Source of the DNA: Oscarella lobularis
Lineage: Eukaryota; Porifera; Homoscleromorpha; Homosclerophorida; Oscarellidae
Assembly (NCBI RefSeq): GCF_947507565.1
Contig: NC_089184.1
Location: 992,001 to 1,056,000 of the forward strand
Direction: 5' to 3'
Length of the DNA: 64,000 nt
Below are positions 23,776 through 40,146 of the stretch, piece after piece. The stretch's first letter is position 1. Each line of letters begins with the position of its first letter. The position numbers and the translations under genes are program-made. A model generated the notes under the pieces. That model made no database searches and was not told where the DNA came from. It worked only from the letters and a program-made list of their open reading frames with translations.

Positions 23776-24423
23776 CTAATTTATATATCGTTCGATTTTA
23801 GACATAGCAACGCCACTCGAAAATCGCTTCGCGTCACGGTCCGGTTGGCAGCGCGGATCGACGGCGTAGCAGCGCTTCGTCGTAGAACTTGCACCGCCGC
23901 TGCCGTCGCCGCACCGGAAGCGAGAATTTGCAGCGAAATAGCGAACGTTGACGGGAACGTAGTGCGACGAGGGAACGACTGTCCAATGCGGCGTTCCGTA
24001 CGGCGGCGGCGGCGGAAGTCGTCCATATTGGGTCGCAGCGAACCAGGGGGGTAATATCGTGTTGCGTCCGCCAGCTAACGATCGGACGTCGCGAATCATT
24101 GCTTTGTCGACAGAAGCGGCATAGGCGTAGGCGACTCGAGGCAGCGGTTGCGGCCGATGGCACGACGTCGTGACGTCGAACGGACAATAGATGAGACGCG
24201 GCGGTCGCGAGGGCGGCGGCGGCGGAGGAGGAGGAGGAGGTCGAGGAGGAGGAGGCGTCGACGGCGGTGTCGTTGGCGATTCTGACAACGGCTTAACGAC
24301 GACGCTCTTGGGACGATGACCCAAGGTTTTCGTTGTTCGAGTCGTACATGTAGATTTGGATCTATGGCGCATTTCTTCGGTCTGAAGGGCTGAACGCATT
24401 TTTTGACTGTGGATGTCGTTCAT
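23776..24423 (-). CDS. Orphan proline-rich protein
   Basis: Open frame of about 215 residues from ATG at 24423. The first 50 residues are basic and Thr-rich, followed by two poly-proline runs (about residues 58-75) and a His/Tyr/Pro-rich part with ILPPWFAATQYGRLPPPPPYGTP. No domain recognised. The polyproline could bind SH3, WW or profilin (inference). It shares a PPPP-plus-aromatic style with the orphan frame just downstream, so the two may be exons of one gene. Confidence 0.4.
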   Translation of the reverse strand: MNDIHSQKMRSALQTEEMRHRSKSTCTTRTTKTLGHRPKSVVVKPLSESPTTPPSTPPPPRPPPPPPPPPPSRPPRLIYCPFDVTTSCHRPQPLPRVAYAYAASVDKAMIRDVRSLAGGRNTILPPWFAATQYGRLPPPPPYGTPHWTVVPSSHYVPVNVRYFAANSRFRCGDGSGGASSTTKRCYAVDPRCQPDRDAKRFSSGVAMSKIERYIN

Positions 24424-25292
24424 GAAGTCCAAGGCGGAGGTAATAAATAGGAGCAGCGCAGAGCTCTAATAGTATAGGTTCGTATACACTCAGAAGGAGA
24501 CCAGCTGTGCCAGTTGGATGTACCTCTTGTACGTCTTGTCTTCTCCGGGCTTTCTCTACTTGTGAACGACGTTTAGCGCTTGACGGCGAGGCGCTTTAGG
24601 TTTGTTGGGTTGAAATGAGCCGTTTTGCGGCCAAAGTTGTCTCGTGTAGATAGAGTGGTTGGCGTTGGACACACTAGAATTGCTTAGCGCTGCCGTGCGG
24701 TGACCGCGGGTCGGGTCTTCGTCTAATTACGATGTCCAGAGGTCATCTGGTACAGTACTTTTACTGCATATTTGTCATTCCATTTTCGATTACCGGGAAA
24801 TGATTGACCTTAGACCTCTGAACCTATACCATTTCCTTCCGACTTCTTGATTTTGTTGACTGCCCAGACGCAGTCATGGGGCTGCGGAAATTGAGGACGG
24901 TCCTGGGTTCAAAAGTCGATCAAGTGATTCTGCAGCTATGAAAAAGTTGCCCTAGCTTAGCTAATTAGGATTTGCGCAACAGAATGTTGATTGCCAATTA
25001 ACACAAAGAGGGGGCTTTGATTCTGCCACTCACCTGGTGCCTTGCCTACTGATTGATCATTTCATCGCCATTTTTATTACTGTACAGCTACTGTCTGAAA
25101 AACCCGATATTTGGTTTTTACCAAGGTTAATTTAATTTTTTTCGAACAGGATTCGAGTTCCGGATGGACAAACCCGATGACACTATCCCGGATTACCTGC
25201 AATCATTCCATGTGTAATTCTTCACGTAGCGGCTCGATTTCGAATTGCATGGGCTCCTTACCGTGTCTGTGTCTATTACAGGACAACCCGGC
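24424..25292. other. Intergenic region upstream of AGGF1
   Basis: About 870 bp between divergent genes. No conserved coding piece, tRNA or repeat found. A stretch near 25160-25280 could contain an untranslated AGGF1 exon, because an acceptor-like TTACAG precedes the start codon at 25293. Confidence 0.4.
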
Positions 25293-28200
25293 ATGGGTAG
25301 GACGACGGACGAGCTCAAAAAGGAGCTAAAAGAAGCGAAAGAGACGATACGACGCCTCGAAAAGGACTGCTCGCGCCTCGAACGACGACTCGAAGCATCC
25401 GAAGAAGATCGACGACGAGCGGAAGACTACAGCGACGACCTTCGCGACGAAATCAAAGATCTCCATAGAAAAATCGAACGCGAACGACGCTACAGAAGAA
25501 AACACGACGCAAAACGTCGTCACGACGACGAACAGGAAAGAGAAGACGACGAGTCAGAATCGTCAAGCAAAAAATCTCCTCTAGAGAAGAAGAGCGAGAA
25601 GCCAGTCGAGCTGAACGAGTCGCTTTTGCAGCAGGTTTGTTTTTTTGACGGTATCGTTAGTTTCTGATTGATTTGTCTGCTGTAATAATTCAGAATACTG
25701 TCGAATCGCTCAAGTTGGCTGCAGAGGAAGCGGTGCAGCAGAGTGGATTCACGTACGACGAAGCATCAGGTTGGTATTACGATCACAACACGGGCTACTA
25801 CTATGATCAAGTAAACAGCACAATGGTTTTATCTTGGCTACGGGTGATACGTCTATATATCTGTATCTATAGACGACTCAGCTGTATTATGATCGGCAAA
25901 ATGGAACGTATTATTATTACGACGTGAAGAAGAAGTCGTATCGCTATCATTCTTCGGCTCCCGCCGAATCGTGGTTGCCCTGCATGCGTGCTATAGTGAA
26001 AGAGTCGGATTGTCTCGACGTCGGAAAGCTGGCCGTGTTTACAGTCAAGGGCGGAACCATCGGACGGTGCGTTGCGACTGACCGAGAGATTGAGCCCGTT
26101 GTAGTCGTTGTAGCCGTTGTAGCCGTTGTAGTCGTTGTAGCCGTTGTAGTCGTTGTAGCCGTTGTAGTCGTTGTAGCCGTTGTAGCCGTTGTAGTCGTTG
26201 TAGCCGTTGTAGTCGTTGTAGCCGTTGTAGCCGTTGTAGTCGTTGTAGCCGTTGTAGTCGTTGTAGTCGTTGTAGCCGTTGTAGTCGTTGTAGTAGTTGT
26301 AGCCGTTGTAGCCGTTGTAGTCGTTGTAGCCGTTGTAGTCGTTGTAGCCGTTGTAGTCGTTGTAGTAGTTGTAGCCGTTGTAGCCGTTGTAGTCGTTGTA
26401 GCCGTTGTAGTCGTTGTAGTAGTTGTAGCCGTTGTAGCCGTTGTAGTCGTTGTAGCCGTTGTAGTCGTTGTAGCCGTTGTAGTCGTTGTAGCCGTTGTAG
26501 TCGTTGTAGTAGTTGTAGCCGTTGTAGCCGTTGTAGTCGTTGTAGCCGTTGTAGTCGTTGTAGCCTTTGTAGTCGTTGTAGTAGTTGTAGCCGTTGTAGT
26601 CGTCGTTGTAGCCGTTGTAGTCGTTGTAGTCGTTGTAGTCGTTGTAGCCGTTGTAGTCGTTGTAGCCGTTGTAGTCGTTGTAGCCGTTGTAGTCGTTGTA
26701 GCCGTTGTAGTCGTTGTAGTAGTTGTAGCCGTTGTAGCCGTTGTAGTCGTTGTAGCCTTTGTAGTCGTTGTAGCCTTTGTAGTCGTTGTAGTAGTTGTAG
26801 CCGTTGTAGTCGTCGTTGTAGCCGTTGTAGTCGTTGTAGTCGTTGTAGTCGTTGTAGCCGTTGTAGTCGTTGTAGTCGTTGTAGCCGTTGTAGCCGTTGT
26901 AGCCGTTGTAGTCGTTGTAGCCTTTGTAGTCGTTGTAGTAGTTGTAGCCGTTGTAGTCGTCGTTGTAGCCGTTGTAGCCGTTGTAGTCGTTGTAGCCGTT
27001 GTAGTCGTTGTAGTCGTTGCAGCCGTTGTAGCCGTTGTAGTCGTTGTAGCCGTTGTAGTCGTTGTAGTCGTTGTAGCCGTTGTAGCCGTTGTAGTCGTTG
27101 TAGCCGTTGTAGTCGTTGTAGCCGTTGTAGTCGTTGTAGTCGTTGTAGTCGTTGTAGTAGTTGTAGCCATTGTAGCCGTTGTAGCCGTTGTAGTCGTTGT
27201 AGCCGTTGTAGTCGTTGTAGCCGTTGTAGTAGTTGTAGCCGTTGTAGCCGTTGTAGCCGTTGTAGCCGTTGTAGGCCAATTCGAAAGCGAATTCGAATTC
27301 GAATTCGAAGGCGAATGCCAATTCGAATTCGAAGGCGAATGCCAATTTGAATTCGAATACGAATTCGAATTCGAAGGCGAATGCGAATTCGAATTCGAAG
27401 GCTAATGCCAATTCGAAGGCGAATTCGAATTCGAATTCGAAGGCGAATGCCAATTCGAATTTGAAGGCGAATGCGAATTCGATTCGAATTCAAAGGCGAA
27501 TTCGAATTCGAAGGCGAATGCCAATTCGAAAGCGAATTCGAATTCGAATTCGAAGGCGAATGCGAATTCGAATTTGAAGGCAAACGCGAATTCGAATTCG
27601 AATTCTAAGGCGAATGCGAATTCGCCTTCGAATTCGAAGGCGAATGCGAATTCGAATTCGAAGGCGAATGCCAATTCGAAAGCGAATTTGAATTCGAATT
27701 CGAAGGCGAACGCGAATTCGAATTCGAATTCGAAGGCGAATGCCAATTCGAATTTGAAGGCGAACGCGAATTCAAATTAACGCGAATTCGAATTCGAAGG
27801 CGAATGCGAATTCGAATTCGAAGGCTAATGCCAATTCGAAGGCGAATTCGAATTCGAATTCCTATTGTAGCCGTTGTAGTCGTTGTAGTAGTTGTAGCCG
27901 TTGTAGCCGTTGTAGTCGTTGTAGTCGTTGTAGCCGTTGTAGTCGTTGTAGCCGTTGTAGCCGTTGTAGCCGTTGTAGTCGTTGTAGCCGTTGTAGCCGT
28001 TGTAGTCGTTGTAGTCGTTGTAGCCGTTGTAGTAGTTGTAGCCGTTGTAGCCGTTGTAGTCGTTGTAGCCGTTGTAGTCGTTGTAGTCGTTGTAGCCGTT
28101 GTAGTCGTTGTAGTAGTTGTAGCCGTTGTAGTCGTTGTAGCCGTTGTAGCCGTTGTAGCCGTTGTAGTCGTTGTAGCCGTTGTAGCCGTTGTAGTCGTTG

Positions 28201-29635
28201 TAGTCGTTGTAGCCGTTGTAGTAGTTGTAGCCGTTGTAGCCGTTGTAGTAGTTGTAGCCGTTGTAGCCGTTGTAGCCGCTGTAGTCGTTGTAGTCGTTGT
28301 AGCCGTTGTAGTCGTTGTAGCCGTTGTAGTCGTTGTAGTAGTTGTAGCCGTTGTAGCCGTTGTAGCCGTTGTAGTCGTTGTAGCCGTTGTAGCCGTTGTA
28401 GCCGTTGTAGCCGCTGTAGCCGTTGTAGTCGTTGTAGCCCTTGGAAATATTTTTTTTTCTCCCCGATAGAGACAAGGGTCTTGGTCATAGTTTCCTTTTG
28501 CCGGAATTAGTCGTGAGCAAGGTGCTGTAGACGACGACGACCGCTACAATAGGCGACGATCGAGATTTTTTTTTTTGATTTAGTGTCACGCTGAAATTAG
28601 TCTAGACGATTCCACAAAAGAGTTCCTGATAAAAGACTTGGGTAGCATAAACGGGACGTTTGTGAACAATACAAGACTCACGGAGGTAGGTACACGTGGA
28701 TTAGCTCTCTTCGAAAATGACCCGCTCTTGTATATATACAACAGCCCAAAATCGAAGGGGGCTCTGTTCGACTTTCCCACGGCGACACCCTTCGCATTGG
28801 ATCAACGGTCTTCATTGTGCACGTACACGTCGGCGACGAAACGTGCATGGAGTGCGAACCGGGTCACTATCAGTCCAACTCGTTGACGTCGACAGGTTAA
28901 TTAATAGAGCAGCGCTTCAGCGAAAATTAGATCCTTCTCACGTTGAACGGGTACCCTATAGGTGCTTTTACGAAAGTCGACAAGAATCAGCAGAGACGAT
29001 CCGAATTGAATAGACTAAAGAAACGTTGCGGGCTTCGCGTATGTCTATACTATATAATAGTTACATGTTTGAAAAAAAATGTGTTTTGTTTTTAGTTTAA
29101 GGATACGTTCGGAGAGAAACTACCGCAGGACGGAGACTACCTCGATAGGGCGGCGAAGAGGTAAAAAATAAAAGTCGTCGCGAACGCACGTATTTCTTGG
29201 AAGGAAATTTTTAATTAATAATAGACGGGTTGAAATTGGGAGCGAGGGGCCGCATTCGCCCACGGTCGACTCTGCGTCCGTTTTTGTGTGAGTGTAAAAG
29301 AGTGTACAGTACGCGTGGAGGAGACGTTGGCACTCCGCGTATTTGCAGGCCGATCGATTCGAGTAATAAGGGCCGGCAAATGCTGGAGAAGATGGGCTGG
29401 AAGGACGGCTCCGGGCTCGGAGCGGACGAAATCGGAATCGCCGAACCCGTTTGCGTTGCGAGATAGTTGTCCTCTTCGCGTAATTCTTTCCGCGTCTCTT
29501 CTTCAGGTGATGGCCGTCGTTCGAAGCGAGCGTTCGGGACTGGGCAGCGAGGCGAATCGTTCTCTCGATCGCGTCGCAACGAGAAACGACGCCAATTGGA
29601 CAAAAGCGCGAGACAGATTCGCTAAGATGTCCTAA
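25293..29635 (+). CDS. AGGF1: Angiogenic factor with G-patch and FHA domains 1
   Basis: Start at MGRTTDELKKEL. An N-terminal coiled coil (to about residue 110) is followed by the OCRE repeat region (SGFTYDEASGWYYDHNTGYYYDQ, then LYYDRQNGTYYYYD). The FHA domain runs from VFTVKGGTIGR through LGHSFLLPELVVSK to DLGSINGTFVNN and ends with the typical CMECEPGHYQSN. The G-patch is GRQMLEKMGWKDGSGLGADEIG, then SGLGSE, and the protein ends NWTKARDRFAKMS, as human AGGF1 does (NWDKARERF). AGGF1 is a nuclear RNA-processing-type protein in most animals. The intron 26067-28469 splits the FHA domain between GTIGR and DKGLGHS and is filled by minisatellites. About nine exons. Confidence 0.9.
26098..27274. 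repeat. 9-bp minisatellite, array A1 (about 130 units)
   Basis: Tandem GTTGTAGNN units, mostly GTTGTAGCC and GTTGTAGTC, with some GTTGTAGTA and rare variants (CTTTGTAG, a CGTCGTT triplet change). Because the unit is 9 bp it stays open in several frames on both strands. It lies wholly inside the AGGF1 intron. Confidence 0.97.
27276..27862. repeat. 6-bp/24-bp satellite block B between the two 9-bp arrays
   Basis: Built of 6-mers AATTCG, AAGGCG, AATGCC and AATGCG in a loose higher-order order of about 24 bp. AATTCGAATTCG steps are self-complementary (GAATTC, TTCGAA), so the block can fold into many hairpins. It interrupts the 9-bp minisatellite. Confidence 0.95.
27864..28440. repeat. 9-bp minisatellite, array A2 (about 64 units)
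   Basis: Same GTTGTAG(CC/TC/TA) unit and orientation as array A1, resuming after block B and ending just before the AGGF1 splice acceptor at 28469. Confidence 0.97.
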
Positions 29636-29898
29636 TTAAGTCAGGTTGATTAATTGTGTAGAAGAGCAAACGATCGTGTCGCAAGCGTAGCATGTGATCA
29701 GTTAGTGTTTCTATTGTGTCTGTGTAGCAGGCCAATCAGGCGCGGCGCCCATGCCAATTGGCTACTCGACATTGTGACGTAACTATGGGGTTTTTGATAT
29801 TAGCGGCAGTAGCCATAGCACCCAAACTAAAGCCGAGAGAGTCTGTATCCCACTGAAAAGACGATAACTCACCCGAAAAAGGACTAAATTCAACGAAA
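29636..29898. promoter_or_regulatory. AGGF1 / guanylyl cyclase intergenic region
   Basis: Contains a CCAAT element near 29731 and a CRE-like TGACGTAA near 29775. Likely the promoter of the cyclase gene; no gene is seen. Confidence 0.4.
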
Positions 29899-36887
<6,989 letters not shown>

Positions 36888-36997
36888 GTGCAGTATCAAA
36901 GCGGACAAGATTAGATATTGTATGTGTGTCAGTGTGTCTGTTCGTGCGTGTATTTGTCATCGTGATTAATGTATTGCATATTCCGGGGTTTTTTTCG

Positions 36998-37394
36998 CTA
37001 GTCCACGTGTTCGACCGGCTCTTCGTTTTTCTTCGCGATTCTGTCTTGCACACTCCCAACAAGCTGCGAACGACCTCTCTGGATCTCTTCTAAAGCTTCG
37101 CTGAAAACGGACGGCTCAAAGGACTGGAAAAAGTACGCAATAATGAAGTGGGGGCCCTTTCGGGGAAGAATCCATTTTCCTCACCTTTTCCGCGTTCATA
37201 AACGCTTTCCCACCGGTCATAAGCGCAAGACTCGATAGACCAGGATTAGAGGACCCGATCTCGATCCTATTAACCTTCACATTCCATTTCCTGACCTTTT
37301 TTCAAAAACCCCGAATCGTCGAAAAACGGTTTCATCGTCTCGACCTCGTCCGTAACAACGACAATCTGCCGTCGTTGAATTTTCGATTTTTTAA
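36998..37394 (-). pseudogene. Possible von Willebrand A (CLCA-like) gene remnant
   Basis: Minus-strand pieces read IVVVTDEVETMKPFFDD, then VNRIEIGSSNPGLSSLALMTGGKAF, then FSEALEEIQRGR and a stop at 36998. The order TD...IxxGssxxxLxxLaxxTGGkxF...A is that of the second half of the vWA domain of calcium-activated chloride channel regulators. The first two pieces are in different frames over a gap too short for an ordinary intron, and no upstream half with a metal-site DxSxS was found. It is either a decayed gene or an incomplete model. Confidence 0.35.
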
Positions 37395-38407
37395 CTAATG
37401 TGAATCATGATCCTGTTACTGTCAAAAGTATAGGACATTTATTGTGACACCGCACAGGAGCGTAAAACTTGAACGATGCATGTACTGAGTATTTCGTCTC
37501 AAGACTCAATCTCGTCGAATAACGCGCTTGCCTAACGTCATTCTTATCAGCTGCATGGAAGACGTCAAAGATTTTGAATTATTGATTGCAGAAGAAAGTA
37601 GAAGTTTATGATTTTACCGATTCTATTATTTGATCTTCTACTTAGCTGGCTGAAGAAGCTGTGTCCGGATTCTGGCCGCCACATTGAAGCCAAATTTTTC
37701 AGGACATTTGCCGGCCGTGGTTGGTCTTCAAGGTGTCCTGCATTCAAAACCTTTGAAAAGGTGATCGCTGACATCCGAGTCGATTCCTCCTACCACGCAA
37801 GACCGTGTAGGCCTGGACTGTACTGATTGCTTTTTTTCGTAGGGTCAATTTCGTCAAGCAAGCGCTCTAGAGAGATTAAAAACGACTGGGGGTGACAAAG
37901 GCTTTTACTGCGCGCGACGTTGAAGAAATATTTTGAGCTCAATCAGCGACGAAACGAATTCCTCTTCGACGACGAAGGAAGCAGAGAACATCTGTGCGTT
38001 TTTTCATAATTTTTTTAGTGCATGGAATTAGCAGTAGGTGCATGCAGCTTTCGATCTCCAGGGTATGGAGACGAAAGCAACGTCACGTGCTTAGCTTAGG
38101 GATGTGCATGCGTAAGGCGTGCCTTCTGCGGAGAGCATGCTTTTAGTGTGCGCATTCCTAAGCTAACGCGCGTAAAGCACGTTGCATGTTTCGCGCGCGC
38201 ATTCTTTTTGTTCCGAAAAAGTAGGGGAAACTATGGCCAAATTTTTATTGATAATATCCCGGATGTACAAATAAAAAATTAAAAGTCCTCCCGGTCTCCC
38301 CTTCCTCCTCCTCCTCCCTCTTTCTTGGTTGTCCCTGGGCCGCCGCTCCTGCGCTGCCACTTGACCCCCCTGGGAGGCCAAGCGGTGGGACTGAGACTGC
38401 AGTCCCC
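37395..38407. other. Gene-poor interval
   Basis: About 1 kb without a supported gene. Near 38088-38166 two arms share TTAGCTTAGG in inverted orientation, flanked by GCATGC-type palindromes, which could be a small inverted-repeat element. Otherwise nothing recognised. Confidence 0.4.
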
Positions 38408-38636
38408 ACAGTGAACTTTAACCCAAGTCCACAGGGGGAAGGCACATTAACCTCCAGCCCCCAAGGAGGAAGACTTTAACCCAAGTCCCCAGGGGAGAGC
38501 GCATTAACCTCCAGCCCACAAGGAGGGAGACTTTGCCCAAGTCCCCAGGGTGAACTTTAACCCAAGTCCACAGGGGAGAGCGCATTAACCTCCGGCCCAC
38601 AAGGAGGGAGACTTTAACCCAAGTCCCCAGGGTGAT
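38408..38636. repeat. 58-bp minisatellite, about four units
   Basis: Repeated CCCAAGTCC(C/A)CAGGG starts near 38421, 38479, 38535, 38560 and 38618, giving a period of about 58 bp with one truncated 25-bp unit. Units also share GCATTAACCTCC and AAGGAGGGAGACTTT. No gene recognised. Confidence 0.85.
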
Positions 38637-38933
38637 GGCTTCGTCTACATCTTCTTCTTTCTTCATCTCGATTGATCCGTTGGGGAGAGGAGAGAACTAA
38701 AATCAAATTGAAACCATTGCACTCAAATCTACTGTCCTTCTTTACCTTGAATGAGTCGAGAAGCACTGTGGAGGAGGAGGGAATTGATCCATGTGTTAAT
38801 ATTAACATCTACAAAAATGCCAATATTCGCCAAAATTGATGGTGCGAGGTCAATTTGGTACCGCGAGATCAAACAGGCAACCGATCCCCGTTGTTTTATA
38901 AAGAAACATTAGGAATCGGCGAGGTCACCCAAA

Positions 38934-39406
38934 CTGACCAAAAAGCGTGTGCTATAGCTCACGGTTTGCTAAAAACTTCAACTCGCGGATTTCGAAATAA
39001 ACGCGCTAGATCTACTCTACTTTATTAGTCTAACAACGCTACAAGGTCAAAAAGTTAATGGGGGTCAAATTTCACACAAAAATACCCACTTCCGGTAGGC
39101 GTTAATATTAGTTACGCCCCCTTTAAAAACTTCAAAATCGGCACGATAGACAGATTTGAGACGATAGAGTCAACTAGACGATTAAAATCTATCGTTTGAC
39201 GCGAAAATCTTGGAATTCTGAGAGCTAAGGTTTTGGACCAAAAACCGTGTGCTATAGTTCAGGGATGCTAAAAAATCTGACCTCACCGATTCTTAAATAA
39301 ATGGGCCAGATCTATTGTACTTCATTAGTTTGACAACGCTACGGGGTCAGACAGTTGGTGCAGGTCAAATTTCACCCTCAAAAGACCCACTTCCGGTACG
39401 CGTTAA
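38934..39406. repeat. Pair of diverged direct repeats (about 175 bp each, offset about 300 bp)
   Basis: 38934-39110 and 39234-39406 share GACCAAAAA-CGTGTGCTATAG, AACAACGCTAC-like, GGTCAAATTTCAC and CCCACTTCCGGTA in the same order and orientation, with many substitutions. An old tandem duplication or two copies of a dispersed element. No coding frame is seen. Confidence 0.75.
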
Positions 39407-39409
39407 AAA

Positions 39410-40146
39410 ACGCGTCCGAAAAATGTGTAAGCAGATTTTCGATTCTCTGTAAAGATCATACGTCTTTAAAATACGCGTCGCTTAAAGACTAAACTGTACG
39501 ATCGGCGCAAACGGGCAGAAATGCGAACGAGAGGAAATTCCCTTAGCTTTTCGAATCGCGGTGGTCTGCTTTGCATTCATTCTAACTTACTGCTCGTCTT
39601 AGAGTGCCCTTTAAACAATGAACTTGCTTGAGCGTCGTGGGAATGCACGAAAACGACGATCGAAGGTGCACGTGGTGCAAGCGAGTCCTAAAGAGGGTCT
39701 CCCATAGTCTTTTCACGATGCGATAATTTCGTTTTACCTTTTTTCACGTTCCAGCGCCTTTTCGTTGCTTTTTCGCCTTTATTTCGCAAGAAAAAAACGC
39801 AAAATCGAATCCTGGATACGGGGAAGCTTAATACGGGCGTGCGAAGCTCGGGTAAATTAACCTGATTTATCGGACGCAATAAAAAAGAAGATTCACGATA
39901 CTCTAGTATCCGTGCTTTGACGTCATCATCTTGCAACCTTGACGTTTTCCTTGCCTACCTTCCCGTGCCGCTTTTGACTCTTTTGGCGACCGTGCGCACA
40001 GGCTTACGCAAGAACACGCAAAAATCGCTTGTTACACAATACCAGAGATGTGCAAAAAACTAGCTAAACTGTGTCTGTGATGTAATTGTTTGACCTACGG
40101 CGTTGGGAGGCTAAAACGGGTTTCGTGAAGTTCATCTGTTCGTGGA
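39410..40146. other. Intergenic region downstream of the TSP1 gene
   Basis: About 740 bp with no recognised gene, RNA or repeat. Short open frames exist but none resembles a known domain. Confidence 0.4.

Noticed and set aside
24780-24920. T-loop-like GGTTCAAAAG near 24903
   Set aside because: No cloverleaf or RNA polymerase III terminator at the right spacing.
25867-27583. Very long open frames (about 490-530 codons) on both strands, coding YNGYND-, LQRLQR- or VVAVVV-type repeats
   Set aside because: They are produced by the 9-bp minisatellite, whose unit is a multiple of three and lacks stops in several frames. The region is a clean intron of AGGF1.
26098-28440. Could the repeat arrays be a CRISPR?
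   Set aside because: Units are contiguous 6- and 9-mers with no unique spacers, in a eukaryotic intron.
27804-28488. Open frames of about 210 codons on both strands in array A2
   Set aside because: Same minisatellite artefact as array A1.
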